Below, piece after piece: positions 63,717-64,000 of a stretch of DNA of 64,000 nucleotides. Made by a program: the position numbers and the translations under genes. The stretch is from Anoxybacteroides rupiense (GTDB taxonomy: Bacteria; Bacillota; Bacilli; Bacillales; Anoxybacillaceae): NCBI RefSeq assembly GCF_014196195.1, contig NZ_JACIDF010000002.1:186001-250000 (forward strand), read 5' to 3'. Every line of letters starts with the position of its first letter. Within the stretch, counting starts at the first letter, position 1. The notes beneath the pieces were generated by a model. The model saw nothing but the letters and a program-made list of their open reading frames with translations, had not been told where the DNA came from and ran no database searches.

Positions 63717-64000
63717 AATGACATCACCTCTGCAAAATACATCCAATAAAATAAAGAGCCAAACACTTTTCCGAAGACAAGGGCCATCATCAATAAAATA
63801 ATTTTATCTACCATCCCGATCCGTTTGGCTAAAATAGGCCACACATTCAGCACCTCTGTCAGCGCTGCTGCCAACATCCCAATAAATACTCCGCTAAATA
63901 AGCCTAACGGAATAAGCCAATATTTAGAGATATCTAAAGCAGAAGAACGAAGGCTCATCCATCCGCCAGTTACTGCTCCAAAAACAGCACTCCATTCATA
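63713..64000 (-). CDS. spoVAB: Stage V sporulation protein AB, C-terminal part (cut by window end)
   Basis: 95 residues are visible, open at base 64000. They match the SpoVAB end: WLIPLGLFSGVFIGMLAAAL, TEVLNVWPILAKRIG, FGSLFYWMYF. Two or more membrane helices. spoVAA and the SigG promoter lie outside the window. Confidence 0.9.
   Translation of the reverse strand, partial: YEWSAVFGAVTGGWMSLRSSALDISKYWLIPLGLFSGVFIGMLAAALTEVLNVWPILAKRIGMVDKIILLMMALVFGKVFGSLFYWMYFAEVMSL

Overview
The window comes from a thermophilic, endospore-forming member of the Bacillaceae, most likely the Parageobacillus/Geobacillus/Anoxybacillus group. The reasons are the Bacillus subtilis-like gene order (gudB-mecB-ypbG..ypbE-recQ-ypbB-fer-serA..rsiX-sigX..resEDCBA-rluB-spmBA-dacB..scpBA-ribTHBAED..lysA-spoVA), the moderate G+C content judged by eye, a family I pyrophosphatase, and a cobamide-salvage operon with cblT and cblS, which are known from Listeria and Geobacillus. 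No rRNA, tRNA, CRISPR array, prophage or intact transposase is visible.

Layout. 1-2.6 kb: the 5' part of a SwrC-type RND exporter diverging from its TetR-type regulator. 2.9-9.9 kb: a DUF1033 gene, then a leftward block of kapB-like, ansA, bdr (ypdA), gudB, mecB, ypbG and a membrane protein. 9.9-11.0 kb: the spore-coat operon cotJABC. 11.1-15.4 kb: leftward ypbB-recQ-ypbD-ypbE-ypbF. 15.9-19 kb: rightward fer, ppa and serA, each with its own promoter and terminator. 19.3-22.1 kb: hisJ-like, then sigX-rsiX behind a well-formed ECF promoter. 22.1-32.0 kb: a 12-gene cobamide uptake and salvage operon behind a cobalamin riboswitch. 32.2-36.7 kb: yvbH, then bmrA with a two-component system. 36.8-43.3 kb: resE, resD, resC, resB, resA (cytochrome c biogenesis and redox sensing). 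43.4-51.8 kb: rluB, spmBA, dacB, sod, ypuI, scpBA, ypuF. 51.4-55.8 kb: the riboflavin operon behind an FMN riboswitch. 56.3-59.6 kb: ppiB, ypuA, lysA. 59.9-64 kb: the 3' part of the spoVA operon, cut by the window end.

How the genes work together. The cobamide operon imports corrinoids (BtuF, BtuC, BtuD), trims imported cobinamides (CbiZ, fused to BtuD), adenosylates them (PduO-type transferase), activates them (CbiB, CobD, CobU), and joins them to alpha-ribazole-phosphate made from imported alpha-ribazole (CblT, CblS, CobS, CobC). No corrin-ring genes are present in the window, so this is a salvage system here. It sits between sigX and resE, which are neighbours in B. subtilis. The res, spm/dacB, cotJ and spoVA genes serve aerobic/anaerobic respiration and sporulation.

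Several gaps of 300-600 bases hold no credible gene but carry diverged short repeats shared between distant gaps (2.7, 8.4, 16.5 and 56.3 kb; 16.4 and 39.35 kb; 8.5 and 46.95 kb). These are best read as decayed mobile or repetitive elements. The gap before fer also holds a nested set of complementary segments that could be a structured RNA. All homology calls come from reading the sequence and recalling families; no search was run.
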